A DNA stretch of 10,856 nt, taken from the NCBI GenBank assembly GCA_902984215.1, contig CADWAF010000130.1:1-10856 (forward strand), written 5' to 3'. Below, piece by piece: positions 1 through 7,224 of this stretch. The stretch's first letter is position 1; each line of letters begins with the position of its first letter. The notes beneath the pieces are model-generated. The model had not been told where the DNA came from and searched no databases. It saw only the letters and a list, made by a program, of their open reading frames with translations. The DNA is from Willaertia magna. Lineage: Eukaryota; Heterolobosea; Eutetramitea; Acrasida; Naegleriidae. The position numbers were made by a program, and so were the translations under genes.

Positions 1-7
1 AATCATT

Positions 8-1165
8 TTACATATCTTTCCAATATTTCATTTCCATACCTTCAGGTGCTTCTCCCTTTACTTTCTTTGCACCAACTTCTTTCCAATTAGTTGATAAAAC
101 AGTACCACCACTTTCTTGAAAACTTTTCATCATTGCTCTTCTAGTTTCTTCATCTCCTTGTGAATAAATTTGTTGAAATAATTTATTTAAAGCTGCATCA
201 CCTTCAGGTTTCTCTTCTTCTTCTTCCTTCTTTGCTTGTCTTTCAAGTGAATCAAAATCAGTTTTCTTTGAAGTAGGATACTTCTTTGGATCTGTAAATG
301 TTGTGAAAACACTTGCAGTTTGGAATTGTGGGTCAAATTTATTTGCATTTTCAATAACCTCTAAACTTGGCCATTCAATAGAAGCATTTTGTTTCTTTAA
401 TTTAATTTCAATCTTACTTGTTGCGTTATCAATAGATGATTCATTTGGAAGGATTGTATCAAATAGTTTAAATGTTCTTTCCCAAATACTTAAATCTTCA
501 TTATCTAGTTGGGTTGGTACTCCTTCTTGTGAAGGAATATTTAATTTTACAGTTAATAAATCATTTTGAATATCTACATGTCTATTCTCTTTTGGAATTG
601 ATTGTAAACCTAAAATACTAACAACTGCATATTCTCCCATTTGATAGAAATTCCATTTTACTTTTCTTTTATGTGGTGTGACAGTGAATGTTGTTGTTGT
701 ACTGTTGGTTTTGTTTGTTGTTGTGTTGTTATTATTTAATGTTGTAGTTGATGAAGAACTGCTGCTACTTGTTGTTGTGGATGATGATGACTTGTTATTT
801 TCTAATTCTGCATTAGTTTTTCTTAACCAAGTTTTGATTTTAGAATCTTCTGGTTTTAATTGTAAAGCTTTTTCAAAGGCTTGTTTAGCATCTTGATATT
901 GTTCTAATTCAAAATGTCCCATTCCTTTTCTTAAATAAGCATTAAATGATTTTGGATTTAATGTAATTGCTTCATCGGCATCATTAATAGATAATTTATA
1001 ATTTTCTAATTGATAATTACAAGCAGATCTCTTTTCAAAATATTCTACTTTTCTTTCTAATTCAATTGCTTGAGAATACTTTTCTAAAGCTCCTTTATAA
1101 TCTTCATCAACATACAATTCATTACCTTGTTGATAGAGGTCGCTTGCGTTTTCAAAAGATGGCAT
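8..1165 (-). CDS. SGT1: SGT1 homolog, TPR-CS-SGS co-chaperone
   Basis: This gene encodes a 385-residue protein with the three-part architecture of SGT1, an HSP90-associated co-chaperone that in other eukaryotes supports SCF ubiquitin ligase, kinetochore and immune-receptor assembly in cytosol and nucleus. Residues about 8-115 form three TPR repeats ([11 protein letters not shown], then [12 protein letters not shown]). Residues about 122-160 are a Ser/Thr/Asn homopolymer linker. Residues about 168-265 form a CS (p23-like) domain, opening with [16 protein letters not shown] and ending [18 protein letters not shown]. Residues about 298-385 are the SGS domain, with [13 protein letters not shown] and a C-terminal end containing STNWKEVG and [10 protein letters not shown]. 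The length is usual for the family. The ATG at 1165-1163 begins the protein just before the first TPR; the stop is TAA and no intron is seen. The next gene, DPY30, ends 138 bp upstream on the same strand. The order of domains makes the call firm; which partners it serves here is inferred. Confidence 0.95.
   Translation of the reverse strand: MPSFENASDLYQQGNELYVDEDYKGALEKYSQAIELERKVEYFEKRSACNYQLENYKLSINDADEAITLNPKSFNAYLRKGMGHFELEQYQDAKQAFEKALQLKPEDSKIKTWLRKTNAELENNKSSSSTTTSSSSSSSTTTLNNNNTTTNKTNSTTTTFTVTPHKRKVKWNFYQMGEYAVVSILGLQSIPKENRHVDIQNDLLTVKLNIPSQEGVPTQLDNEDLSIWERTFKLFDTILPNESSIDNATSKIEIKLKKQNASIEWPSLEVIENANKFDPQFQTASVFTTFTDPKKYPTSKKTDFDSLERQAKKEEEEEKPEGDAALNKLFQQIYSQGDEETRRAMMKSFQESGGTVLSTNWKEVGAKKVKGEAPEGMEMKYWKDM
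678..800 (-). repeat. Ser/Thr/Asn homopolymer tract in SGT1 linker
   Basis: Short runs of Ser, Thr and Asn codons encode residues about 125-158 of SGT1, between the TPR and CS domains. On the plus strand it appears as repeated tgttgt/gatgat-like triplets. The tract is in frame and probably an unstructured spacer that varies in length between strains. Confidence 0.8.
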
Positions 1166-1189
1166 TTCGTTTGTTTTTTTTACAATAAA

Positions 1190-1199
1190 TATCGGAATT
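1190..1199 (-). promoter_or_regulatory. AATTCCGATA leader motif upstream of SGT1
   Basis: This is the same 10-mer as at 3052-3061, here about 25 nt upstream of the SGT1 ATG. A near match (ATTCCAATA) lies about 26 nt upstream of the ATG at 5824. Recurrence in leaders of minus-strand genes suggests an initiator-like element. Confidence 0.3.
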
Positions 1200-1290
1200 G
1201 AATTGTGGAATGAATTCTGTTACATGTCGTTCAAGTTCCTTTGTTTTTGTGGAATTTTTTGAAATTAAAAGCAGAGATTTACATTCTGGT

Positions 1291-1296
1291 TTTATT
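1291..1296 (-). terminator. AATAAA poly(A) signal after DPY30
   Basis: AATAAA on the minus strand lies 7 nt past the DPY30 TAA, implying a very short 3' UTR. It is a match to the canonical signal; cleavage is inferred. Confidence 0.5.
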
Positions 1297-1303
1297 GTTA
1301 CAT

Positions 1304-1691
1304 TTACAATTCGTCATCTCTTCCGTATTCTTTTTCATCATTTTCTTCTTCAATTTCTTTCTTGTTAGGGTTATGTCTCAGTAGGTAGGAAGCTAAATAT
1401 TGTATTGGATCTTCTGGTCTTTCTCTTACAACACAAGCTAATCCTTGTAGAAGTATTGGAACTACTGTTTGGTCCAAGTATGCTCTAACAGGTAAGGCAT
1501 GAATATTTGTTTTTGCATGAACCTTATCTTTTGTTTGTTCTAAAGTCGCAGAACTTGGAATAAAATCCTCTCCTATATTATCTTGCTTTAATTCCAAATC
1601 TTGTCCTTCTTGTTTCCCTTTATTTTGATTATCCGATTAATTAGCTGTTAACAAATTCATCCCCAACAATATAAAACTTACCAATAGACAT
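1304..1691 (-). CDS. DPY30: DPY30 homolog, two exons
   Basis: The predicted protein has 107 residues. The core, residues about 45-86, is a Dpy-30 motif ([18 protein letters not shown], then [15 protein letters not shown]), the RII-like dimerisation helix pair that in other eukaryotes holds ASH2 in COMPASS/MLL histone H3K4 methyltransferases. Related motifs also occur in ciliary radial-spoke and AKAP-binding proteins. The motif-bearing frame has no upstream ATG before a TAA at 1637-1639. A proper start comes only by splicing: exon 1 is 1682-1691 (ATG TCT ATT G) and exon 2 is 1304-1617, with the first codons reading [14 protein letters not shown]. Total coding length is 324 nt including TAA. 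Residues 91-107 are an acidic tail. It lies 81 bp downstream of the ligase gene on the same strand. The Dpy-30 call is strong. The exon 1 assignment is a good inference from perfect donor and phase but lacks transcript support. Confidence 0.88.
1618..1681 (-). other. spliceosomal intron in DPY30
   Basis: The intron is 64 nt long, with donor GTAAGT at 1681-1676 and acceptor AAAG ending at 1618. A nearer AG (TTAACAG) would lead straight into an in-frame TAA, so the distal AG is preferred. It interrupts a glycine codon (G|GG) and contains CTAATTAAT, a plausible branch point. Confidence 0.75.
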
Positions 1692-1710
1692 TTTTTTGTA
1701 GAAAGTTTTT

Positions 1711-1717
1711 GCGCCAA
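1711..1717 (-). promoter_or_regulatory. TTGGCGC motif in DPY30 5' leader
   Basis: GCGCCAA on the plus strand reads TTGGCGC on the gene strand, about 20 nt upstream of the predicted DPY30 ATG. It stands out in an otherwise A/T-rich leader and resembles an E2F-type site (TTTSSCGC) with mismatch. A related element lies upstream of the lipid kinase gene. Function is not shown. Confidence 0.3.
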
Positions 1718-1771
1718 TTTTAAATCTGTAAAGGTATTATTATTAAACAGTCAATTAATTAACAATTACAC

Positions 1772-1777
1772 TTTATT
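1772..1777 (-). terminator. AATAAA overlapping the ligase stop codon
   Basis: The last codons read GAA TAA A on the minus strand, so the hexamer AATAAA contains the stop codon itself. If used, it would give an exceptionally short 3' UTR. Confidence 0.45.
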
Positions 1778-3041
1778 CCATTTTAACTTTCTTCTTATCA
1801 CTTTCTTCAAATTCAACTTCTTCTTTACTTCTTTTCTTATCAATAGATTCATCTGTTAATTCAATTTGATATTTATCTTTCAAATAATTTAAAACTTGTT
1901 TTCCAAATTTACCCCATCCCTTATCACCCATATCTAATTCTTGTCTTAAATTCTCAATATTCATCTCTAATTGTCTTAATTCAACTTTCTTGACAGCTTC
2001 ATCCACCAATTTTGTATGTTTCTCACCAAATTGTTCCCAATGTACTTGTTCAACATCTGTTGGTTTTAATTTAAAGATATAATTTCTATCTACAGCAAAA
2101 CCATTATTATCTAATAAATATAAAACATTTCCTTCAGTGATGAAATGATCATATTCATATTGATGTTGTAAGTTATTTTCTTTACGATAATTTTCATTTA
2201 ATTGTAAACTATTATTTTGTAATTTTTGTAAAACTTTAATAAATTCATCATAATTTCCAAAAGTATAAACGTGGTTTAATAAAATATCTTCCATTTCATT
2301 TGATATTTTAATATCTTTTGTAAATTCAATACATGGTTTAATCTTTCCATTATTAAATAAAAATTGTAATGGTTTTAAATCAATATCAAAATCATATTTA
2401 ACTAAATGTTTCTCTTCTGTTCCACATAATTCAAATGAAATGCCATTAATTTCATCATTCTTTAAAAACAAATCAAAATATTTTAAAAAATCATTATTTA
2501 ATTCAATATTATTTAAGTTTGTTATAATTTTATCATTTTCAATAACATTCATTCTTTTTAATACATTCATTGTTAAATCAAAGAAATTAATATCATATTT
2601 ATCATTATTTTGTAAAATAGAATAACCTTTTGTTTTACCACTAACATATACATTATTTTCATTATCTTTATATTTATATATTACGATATTTGTACCATTC
2701 CATTTATTCATAAAACAATAAGATGTAAATCCTTTAATTGATTTAAAATGACTCTTTGGAAGAAATTCAATTTTCTTTTCTTTTCTTGATTTTTTAGTAT
2801 ATGGATAATTTAAATTGGGAATATTGTAGACAATATTTGGTTTTTCTAAAACAACACCGTTAATTGATGTAATAATCATACTTCCATTATATTTACCATT
2901 CTTTACAACTAAATATCCTTTGATTTTATTATTTGTATTGAAAGTATCAACATTTTCAAACTCTCTTACATCTCTTTCCACATTATTGCAATCTAATGTT
3001 TTCTTTAATAAATTAACAATGGTTGAAGGTATTTGAGCCAT
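1773..3041 (-). CDS. RNA ligase-like nucleotidyltransferase (Rnl1/Trl1 type)
   Basis: The 422-residue protein shows the ordered motifs of covalent nucleotidyltransferases, which transfer AMP to a lysine and then to a 5'-phosphate RNA end. Motif I is K113-W-N-G116 in NKWNGTNIVIY, motif IIIa/III is ISFELCG (E204), motif IV is TEGNVLYL (E303-G304) and motif V is IFKLKP (K324, K326). Asn in KxNG replaces the Asp of KxDG; Asn at this place is known in fungal Trl1 tRNA ligases. An N-terminal segment, residues about 38-105, with KGYLVV and LPKSHFK elements fits the region preceding motif I in the T4 Rnl1/Trl1 group. No kinase or cyclic phosphodiesterase domain follows; the last 25 residues are charged and lysine-rich, possibly a nuclear signal. 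The ATG at 3041-3039 is the first in frame, and no intron is seen. It could instead act on DNA or another substrate. Superfamily membership is fairly secure; RNA ligation is inferred. Confidence 0.7.
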   Translation of the reverse strand: MAQIPSTIVNLLKKTLDCNNVERDVREFENVDTFNTNNKIKGYLVVKNGKYNGSMIITSINGVVLEKPNIVYNIPNLNYPYTKKSRKEKKIEFLPKSHFKSIKGFTSYCFMNKWNGTNIVIYKYKDNENNVYVSGKTKGYSILQNNDKYDINFFDLTMNVLKRMNVIENDKIITNLNNIELNNDFLKYFDLFLKNDEINGISFELCGTEEKHLVKYDFDIDLKPLQFLFNNGKIKPCIEFTKDIKISNEMEDILLNHVYTFGNYDEFIKVLQKLQNNSLQLNENYRKENNLQHQYEYDHFITEGNVLYLLDNNGFAVDRNYIFKLKPTDVEQVHWEQFGEKHTKLVDEAVKKVELRQLEMNIENLRQELDMGDKGWGKFGKQVLNYLKDKYQIELTDESIDKKRSKEEVEFEESDKKKVKME

Positions 3042-3051
3042 TTTTTTCTTC

Positions 3052-3061
3052 TATCGGAATT
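3052..3061 (-). promoter_or_regulatory. AATTCCGATA leader motif upstream of ligase gene
   Basis: TATCGGAATT on the plus strand (AATTCCGATA on the gene strand) begins about 11 nt upstream of the ligase ATG. The identical 10-mer occurs in the SGT1 leader at 1190-1199. It may be an initiator-like core promoter element; function is inferred from recurrence only. Confidence 0.3.
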
Positions 3062-3146
3062 CAAAATTGCAACAAAGCTTCTTCATTGATAATATTCAAG
3101 TAAGGTAGCTTTTGGAAGAGAAAATAAATAAAATGTGGAACGTGGT

Positions 3147-4947
3147 TTATAGAGTTAATAAATTACAAATTGAAGAATGAACTTCTACTAAAATATCACT
3201 GTAATCCACATTTTCACCATCTACAACAACAAATGAACCTGTGTCAATTGGAGATAAATAAAAAGCTTTGACTTTTGTTAAGTCAACTGCGTCATCTAAA
3301 ATGTAATTACCATTCTCTGCAGAAACCAATAAATTTAAAAAGTTACCTCTAGAAATATTTTCCTTAACAAAAACTAAATCAACATAACCATCATGTAAGT
3401 GAGCCATGGGAGAAGCCATAAAGTCATGGGAAATATGGGGGATGTTGACTCCCATAAATAATAGGAAATTATCTTCAATTTCACTTAATTTATAGTTATC
3501 TTCTTTTACTGATTGAGTCGATTTGTTGCTTTCAGCAAGATAATTTGGAGCTAAACGCTTTAGTTCTTCACTAAAATACTTTCTTAATAAAGGGCAATCT
3601 AAACTTCTTTCCTCTGAAGATTCATCTTCATTTTGATGTTCTTGAAATGCAGAATATCTCTTTTCATTATGTTTTACATGTCTCCATGAATTCTTTTTCT
3701 CTAAGCCCGTCACTTCTTGTAAATATTTAACTCTTCCCTTATAATACTTTTTATTCATCATTACTTTTAAGGCACCATACAAATTTCTTGCACTTCCCAT
3801 CCAACGAACATTTTCTGTTCCTATATCAATGTCGGCTATTGCGCCAAATGTCACAGACAGAAAAGAAAAGTACCTCTTATTATTCGATTGAAAACATGAC
3901 ATTAAATCCATTGGTTGATGAAATCCACGAGAAATTAAAAAGGCTGCCATCTCAGGATCTGCAGGTTCACCTTGTTTTATTTGACTACCACTAGTTGAGG
4001 CTGAAATATAATTCATTACTTTAAAAAACTAATTATTGTTACTTACCTAGAGCATTAGAAGTTCCACCTGGAATATGTCCAATCCTAATTTTTCTAAATA
4101 TATTCTTCCAATCTGATCTATTTGCAATACCATTAATAATTTCGTAAATAATTCCATCACCTCCCATCCCTATAACATCCGTAAACTCTGTACCGAGGGT
4201 ATCTGATGTCAAACAATAGTCATATGCATGATTTTGTTTTTCAGTTTTTATTACAACATATGACAAATGAGCTAGATCAAGTATTGGTTTAATAAATTTC
4301 TCAAATAATTTCGCTCCCTTCTTTCTTCCACTAAAAGGATTTAAAAAAATTAATAATTTTCTATTATTTCCAAATGGATCAATTAAATCCTTTAATTGAT
4401 TAACTTTATCTTCATTTTCATCTAATAATTTTGTTTGGATTGGTAGTTCAAATACTAGACAACGTAATAAATAAATCCATTTTAAATTTAAAATATTCTT
4501 TTCTGGATAAAATTCATAAATAATTTTCTTTCTATCTTTTGGAATAAAAACAAAAAGTAAAAATCCAAAAGTTTGTTGTTTACAAGTTTTTAATTTTTTA
4601 AATGTTGTTAAATCATGAACGGCGCATATATGTTCCAAAGAAATGGTTAAATGAATTTTCTTTGACTTATTGTTTGTAGTGTTTTGTTCTGTATGAAGTG
4701 TAAATTCAGTTTCGGTTAATGTTGCAACATAAGATTTATTTTTATAAAGTACATTACTTTGAAATATACATGAAGAAGTACTTGAAAAACTGCTTGAATC
4801 TACCAATTGTTTTGAATCAATTCCTAATGATAATTTAATTTCATTTTCTTCTTTTTTATTAACGTTGTTATTACCGCCAGTGTTGTTGAAGCTTTGATTA
4901 TCGCTACCAATACTCCGTTCATTTGCAGATTCTTGATTTGAAATCAT
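3147..4947 (-). CDS. sphingosine kinase-like lipid kinase, two exons
   Basis: Exon 1 (4047-4947) and exon 2 (3147-4000) join to a 584-residue protein matching sphingosine/ceramide kinases, which phosphorylate long-chain bases with ATP at membranes. Residues about 60-170 resemble the N-terminal PH-like lobe. The diacylglycerol-kinase-type catalytic domain starts near 198 with LLIFLNPFSGRKKGAKLF, followed by KTEKQNHAYDY, then the nucleotide loop GMGGDGIIYEIING (D264) and PGGTSNAL at 293-300. After splicing the protein reads NALASTSGSQ, then DPEMAAFLISRG, SFLSVTFGAIADIDIG and RWMGSARNLYGAL, which is the sphingosine-kinase-specific block, and ends with VVVDGENVDYSDILVEVH, the usual C-terminal region. 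The first 60 residues are Asn/Ser-rich, probably disordered. The ATG at 4947-4945 is the first in frame. Sphingosine kinase fits better than ceramide or diacylglycerol kinase because of the WMGSAR block; the exact substrate is inferred. Confidence 0.9.
4001..4046 (-). other. spliceosomal intron in lipid kinase gene
   Basis: The intron is 46 nt long, GTAAGT to TATATTTCAG. It splits an alanine codon (G|CC) directly after the conserved GGTSNAL motif. Removing it restores one continuous kinase frame; without removal the frame stops immediately after NALGK. Confidence 0.9.
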
Positions 4948-4984
4948 TTTTTTTCAGTTTGATTTTCAAAGTTTTAAATAAAAA

Positions 4985-4994
4985 ATGGCGCCAT
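4985..4994. promoter_or_regulatory. ATGGCGCCAT palindrome upstream of lipid kinase gene
   Basis: A perfect 10-bp palindrome lies about 38 nt upstream of the kinase ATG in otherwise A/T-rich sequence. Its TGGCGC core recurs upstream of DPY30 (1711-1717). A dimeric or E2F-like binding site is possible; nothing in the sequence proves use. Confidence 0.35.
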
Positions 4995-5071
4995 ACAAAG
5001 TAGCACGATTGTTTTGGCAAAGTCCTTCAGAAGGCTAAAACCCGGTTTTATATGAATTAAAAGTGGAACGA

Positions 5072-5089
5072 TTTATTTAATATTTTATT
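5072..5089 (-). terminator. paired AATAAA signals after 5102-5824 gene
   Basis: Two AATAAA hexamers on the minus strand, at 5089-5084 and 5077-5072, follow the stop codon within about 30 nt, suiting a short 3' UTR. Confidence 0.5.
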
Positions 5090-5101
5090 TACAAATTATC
5101 T

Positions 5102-5824
5102 TTAATCAATATTTACTCTTCTTGTAGATGATGAACCTGTATTATTACCTCTTCTTCTATTTCCTCTTCTTTCTTGTTGTCTACTAATATCAACATTTCC
5201 TCTTGATGTCCCAAATCCGAAGGGAGAAGAAAATAAACTACTAGAAGCAAAAGGTCTTTGGAAGAAATCATCATTAAAAACATCATTTCTATTAAAGAAA
5301 TCATCATTAAGATAATCATCGTCGCTTGATCCTTCTTCGTCACTTCTTCCATGATGAGTAGTTTGAGTAGTTGTTGTTGTTCTTCCATTAACAGTTGTTT
5401 TAGTTGTTGAAATTGTTCTTAATAATTCACCATTATTCTTTCTAATTTCTTTATTTACTATTTCTTTACGAGAAGTTGTTGGTTGATTGACTTGATTAAG
5501 TTCATGTTGAGTTATAATTGTTTTAGTTGACTTGTAACTATTACCATTTTCATCTTCTCCTTCACTTTCATATGTTTCATCATGTTCTTCTATACTAAAG
5601 TTATTTGTGAAAATAATTACATCAAATGTTTGTTCTGGAAGGTGTTGTAGTGGATAGTTTTCTTCATCATATAATTCCTCAAAGAAAGGAGCGCTAAGTG
5701 AATGATCCATATGTCTTCTCTTTGATTCGGGAGAAGATACACTATTTATTCTTATATCTTCATCAGAAGAAGTACCACCTTCCTCAAAGATTGGAATATT
5801 AAAAGATGTTGTTTGTTGTTTCAT
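5102..5824 (-). CDS. unrecognised acidic low-complexity protein
   Basis: The predicted 240-residue protein matches no family I recognise. It is probably largely disordered. There is no signal peptide or membrane segment. Residues about 14-50 are acidic/Ser-rich (GGTSSDEDIRINS), about 56-78 include the most ordered-looking stretch (LPEQTFDVIIFTNNFSIEE), about 130-155 are a Thr-rich tract (TTVNGRTTTTTQTTHHGR), about 168-190 hold a duplicated NDDFF element (LNDDFFNRN, VFNDDFFQRP), and the C-terminus is Arg/Gly-rich (RRGNRRRGNN), often seen in nucleic-acid-binding proteins. The Phe/Gly-rich FSSPFGFG stretch loosely resembles DNAJB6 or MLF-type tails, but there is no J domain. The start is uncertain: an upstream ATG at 5870-5868 is followed directly by GTAAGT, and splicing to an AG ending at 5783 would give a 227-residue form lacking the first residues. 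The reading frame is long, ends in TAA and sits in a regular gene gap, so a real gene is likely. Confidence 0.6.
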   Translation of the reverse strand: MKQQTTSFNIPIFEEGGTSSDEDIRINSVSSPESKRRHMDHSLSAPFFEELYDEENYPLQHLPEQTFDVIIFTNNFSIEEHDETYESEGEDENGNSYKSTKTIITQHELNQVNQPTTSRKEIVNKEIRKNNGELLRTISTTKTTVNGRTTTTTQTTHHGRSDEEGSSDDDYLNDDFFNRNDVFNDDFFQRPFASSSLFSSPFGFGTSRGNVDISRQQERRGNRRRGNNTGSSSTRRVNID

Positions 5825-5867
5825 AGTTATGATGCAAAGTTTTTTTTACTATTGGAATATTACTTAC
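5783..5867 (-). other. possible intron at the 5' end of the 5102-5824 gene
   Basis: A perfect GTAAGT donor follows an ATG at 5870-5868. An AG at 5784-5783 (TTTGAG) would join ATG in phase 0 to the frame beginning EGGTSSDED. The alternative is a plain 5' leader with translation from 5824. The donor is as good as the accepted introns, but the acceptor is not distinctive. Confidence 0.3.
5790..5862. repeat. 12-bp direct repeat ATTGGAATATTA
   Basis: ATTGGAATATTA occurs at 5790-5801 and again at 5851-5862, 61 bp apart, around the start of the unrecognised gene. Flanks do not match, so it is not a longer duplication. One copy is in the coding frame and the other overlaps the GTAAGT donor. Confidence 0.6.
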
Positions 5868-5950
5868 CATTTGTTCGGACAGGCAAAATGGTTCCGAGCT
5901 CAAAAATTTATTTTGTATTTATAAATTACATTTTAAATGATGCTCAAAAG

Positions 5951-5956
5951 TTTATT
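5951..5956 (-). terminator. AATAAA poly(A) signal after RPL5
   Basis: AATAAA on the minus strand lies about 20 nt past the RPL5 TAA, a usual distance for a short 3' UTR. Confidence 0.55.
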
Positions 5957-5976
5957 CAAAGTAACAAGTGGGCAAT

Positions 5977-6879
5977 TTACTCTTCTTGCATTGCTGCTAA
6001 CTTTTCTTCTAACTTCTTCTTCTTTGCTGCAATCTTTTCGTCTCTGGTTCTCTTGTCTTGTTTCTTTGGGTTGTGTCTTCTTTGAACGAAACCTGCTGGT
6101 TTTGGTTTTTCGACCTTGACCATTTCTGGGTTCTTTCTGATTGCTGCGTGTAATGCTTTATATTTGGATTCTAAGTTATCTGCAGTGATACCTTCCTTGA
6201 TGTATTGAGAGAATCTTGCATTGTAGTCTTCAACGCTATTCTTCTTTAATTCAGCCATGTATTTAGCAACGTGGACACCATAGATTCTATCTCTGTGGAC
6301 CTTTGGATCATATTTTTCACCTTCCTTAGTGTATCCAGGGAATCTCTTGTTTGAGTGTGGGATATATAAACCACCATCACATGCACCCTTTAATGCACCG
6401 AAAACTTTTGCACCAGTAGTGGTTCTTGCTAAACCAATATCTAAGAAAGCCTTGAATGGTCTTGGAGCATCTTCTTGAGCTTCAACTAAGTAGACACTAC
6501 CGTCAGTGGTTTCAACACCAGTGTATCTTCCAGCTAAACCGACTTTAGTTAAGATTCTTCTTGCTAATAATAAACCAGTTGCATATGCTGCTGCATAGTT
6601 AGTTAAACCGACTGGCATACCATATCTTGGTAATTCGTGTGCATAAGCTGCTGCAACGACTTCATCACCCTTTAATTTTGCTGCAATAATTTGGCAGACA
6701 ATATCCTTGTTGGTTACTCTAACAACAAATCTGTATTTTGGTGCATTGAATTTAGTTTTATCTTGGGTGATTAACTTTTGTCTTGCTCTATAATCAGTCT
6801 TTCCTTCTCTTCTTCTTCTATATTTGACTTGATAACGTTTGAAGTATGCGTTAGTTTTTTGGATTTTGACGAAGACCAT
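5977..6879 (-). CDS. RPL5: 60S ribosomal protein L5 (uL18)
   Basis: The 300-residue protein is full-length eukaryotic RPL5 (uL18), which binds 5S rRNA and, with RPL11, forms the 5S RNP of the large subunit central protuberance. Conserved blocks appear in order: [20 protein letters not shown] at residues 20-39, [82 protein letters not shown], then NKRFPGY. The C-terminus is Lys-rich ([15 protein letters not shown]), as in the family. The length compares with about 297 in yeast and human. The ATG at 6879-6877 matches the conserved N-terminus, and no intron is seen. Codon choice is visibly less A/T-biased than in neighbours (more C at third positions, e.g. AAC, ACC, TTC), as expected of a highly expressed gene. 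It is divergent from the kinesin gene across a 345-bp gap. Confidence 0.98.
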   Translation of the reverse strand: MVFVKIQKTNAYFKRYQVKYRRRREGKTDYRARQKLITQDKTKFNAPKYRFVVRVTNKDIVCQIIAAKLKGDEVVAAAYAHELPRYGMPVGLTNYAAAYATGLLLARRILTKVGLAGRYTGVETTDGSVYLVEAQEDAPRPFKAFLDIGLARTTTGAKVFGALKGACDGGLYIPHSNKRFPGYTKEGEKYDPKVHRDRIYGVHVAKYMAELKKNSVEDYNARFSQYIKEGITADNLESKYKALHAAIRKNPEMVKVEKPKPAGFVQRRHNPKKQDKRTRDEKIAAKKKKLEEKLAAMQEE

Positions 6880-7224
6880 TTTGGCAGAGTCTGTTTATTT
6901 TTTTCAACAAAGAAACTTGGTGATATTCATAAAACTGCAGTAGTTATTGGACATTTCTTTACAACAACCGGTTGGTGTTTTGCTAAGCGCTGCACTCCCG
7001 CAATCGAGTCTGGGAAGCTGTCGTTTTTGTGAAAAACTAGCTGCGGAAACCACTCAAAAAACAAGTATAAGCTGTAAAGTAAAAGAATTTTTACCGACCA
7101 ATGATTGTTTTCAGTTCAAACAAAGGCTTGTGTTTCTTCTTCTTATTCAAAAGAAACAACAATTTAACTTTATTCAAAAACGCCAGCCAAAGTCGTTTCG
7201 TTTATATTCAAATATTATTAAAAA
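6880..7224. promoter_or_regulatory. divergent intergenic region between RPL5 and kinesin
   Basis: This 345-bp region separates the two outward-facing starts and must contain both promoters. It is the longest gene-free gap here. It contains a more G+C-rich patch, roughly 6968-7045 (ACCGGT, AGCGCT, CCCGCAATCGAG), unlike the other gaps. No tRNA, clear TATA box or long repeat was recognised. The patch may be the ribosomal-protein promoter or leader, but that is inference from position. Confidence 0.5.

Noticed and set aside
303..896. Plus-strand open frames at 303-569 and 678-896
   Set aside because: They lie opposite SGT1, have hydrophobic low-complexity translations produced by complementing A/T-rich and Ser/Thr repeat codons, and match no domain.
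1304..1597. DPY30 starting at TTG (1597)
   Set aside because: A non-ATG start is unlikely in a eukaryote, and a spliced ATG start with perfect phase is available.
3788..3994. Plus-strand 68-residue frame opposite the lipid kinase
   Set aside because: The opposite strand encodes conserved sphingosine-kinase blocks; this frame is a shadow.
4016..4039. Two separate lipid kinase genes split near 4020-4040
   Set aside because: A 46-nt GTAAGT...CAG intron joins both halves in phase and restores the conserved NALAS sequence, so it is one gene.
5113..5388. Alternative minus-strand frame inside the unrecognised gene
   Set aside because: It is a different frame of the same low-complexity region, with Met/Leu/Glu-rich translation and no start context or independent support.
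6975..7045. Possible tRNA in the G+C-richer patch
   Set aside because: No A and B box pair and no cloverleaf could be drawn; the AATCGAG stretch does not form a T arm.
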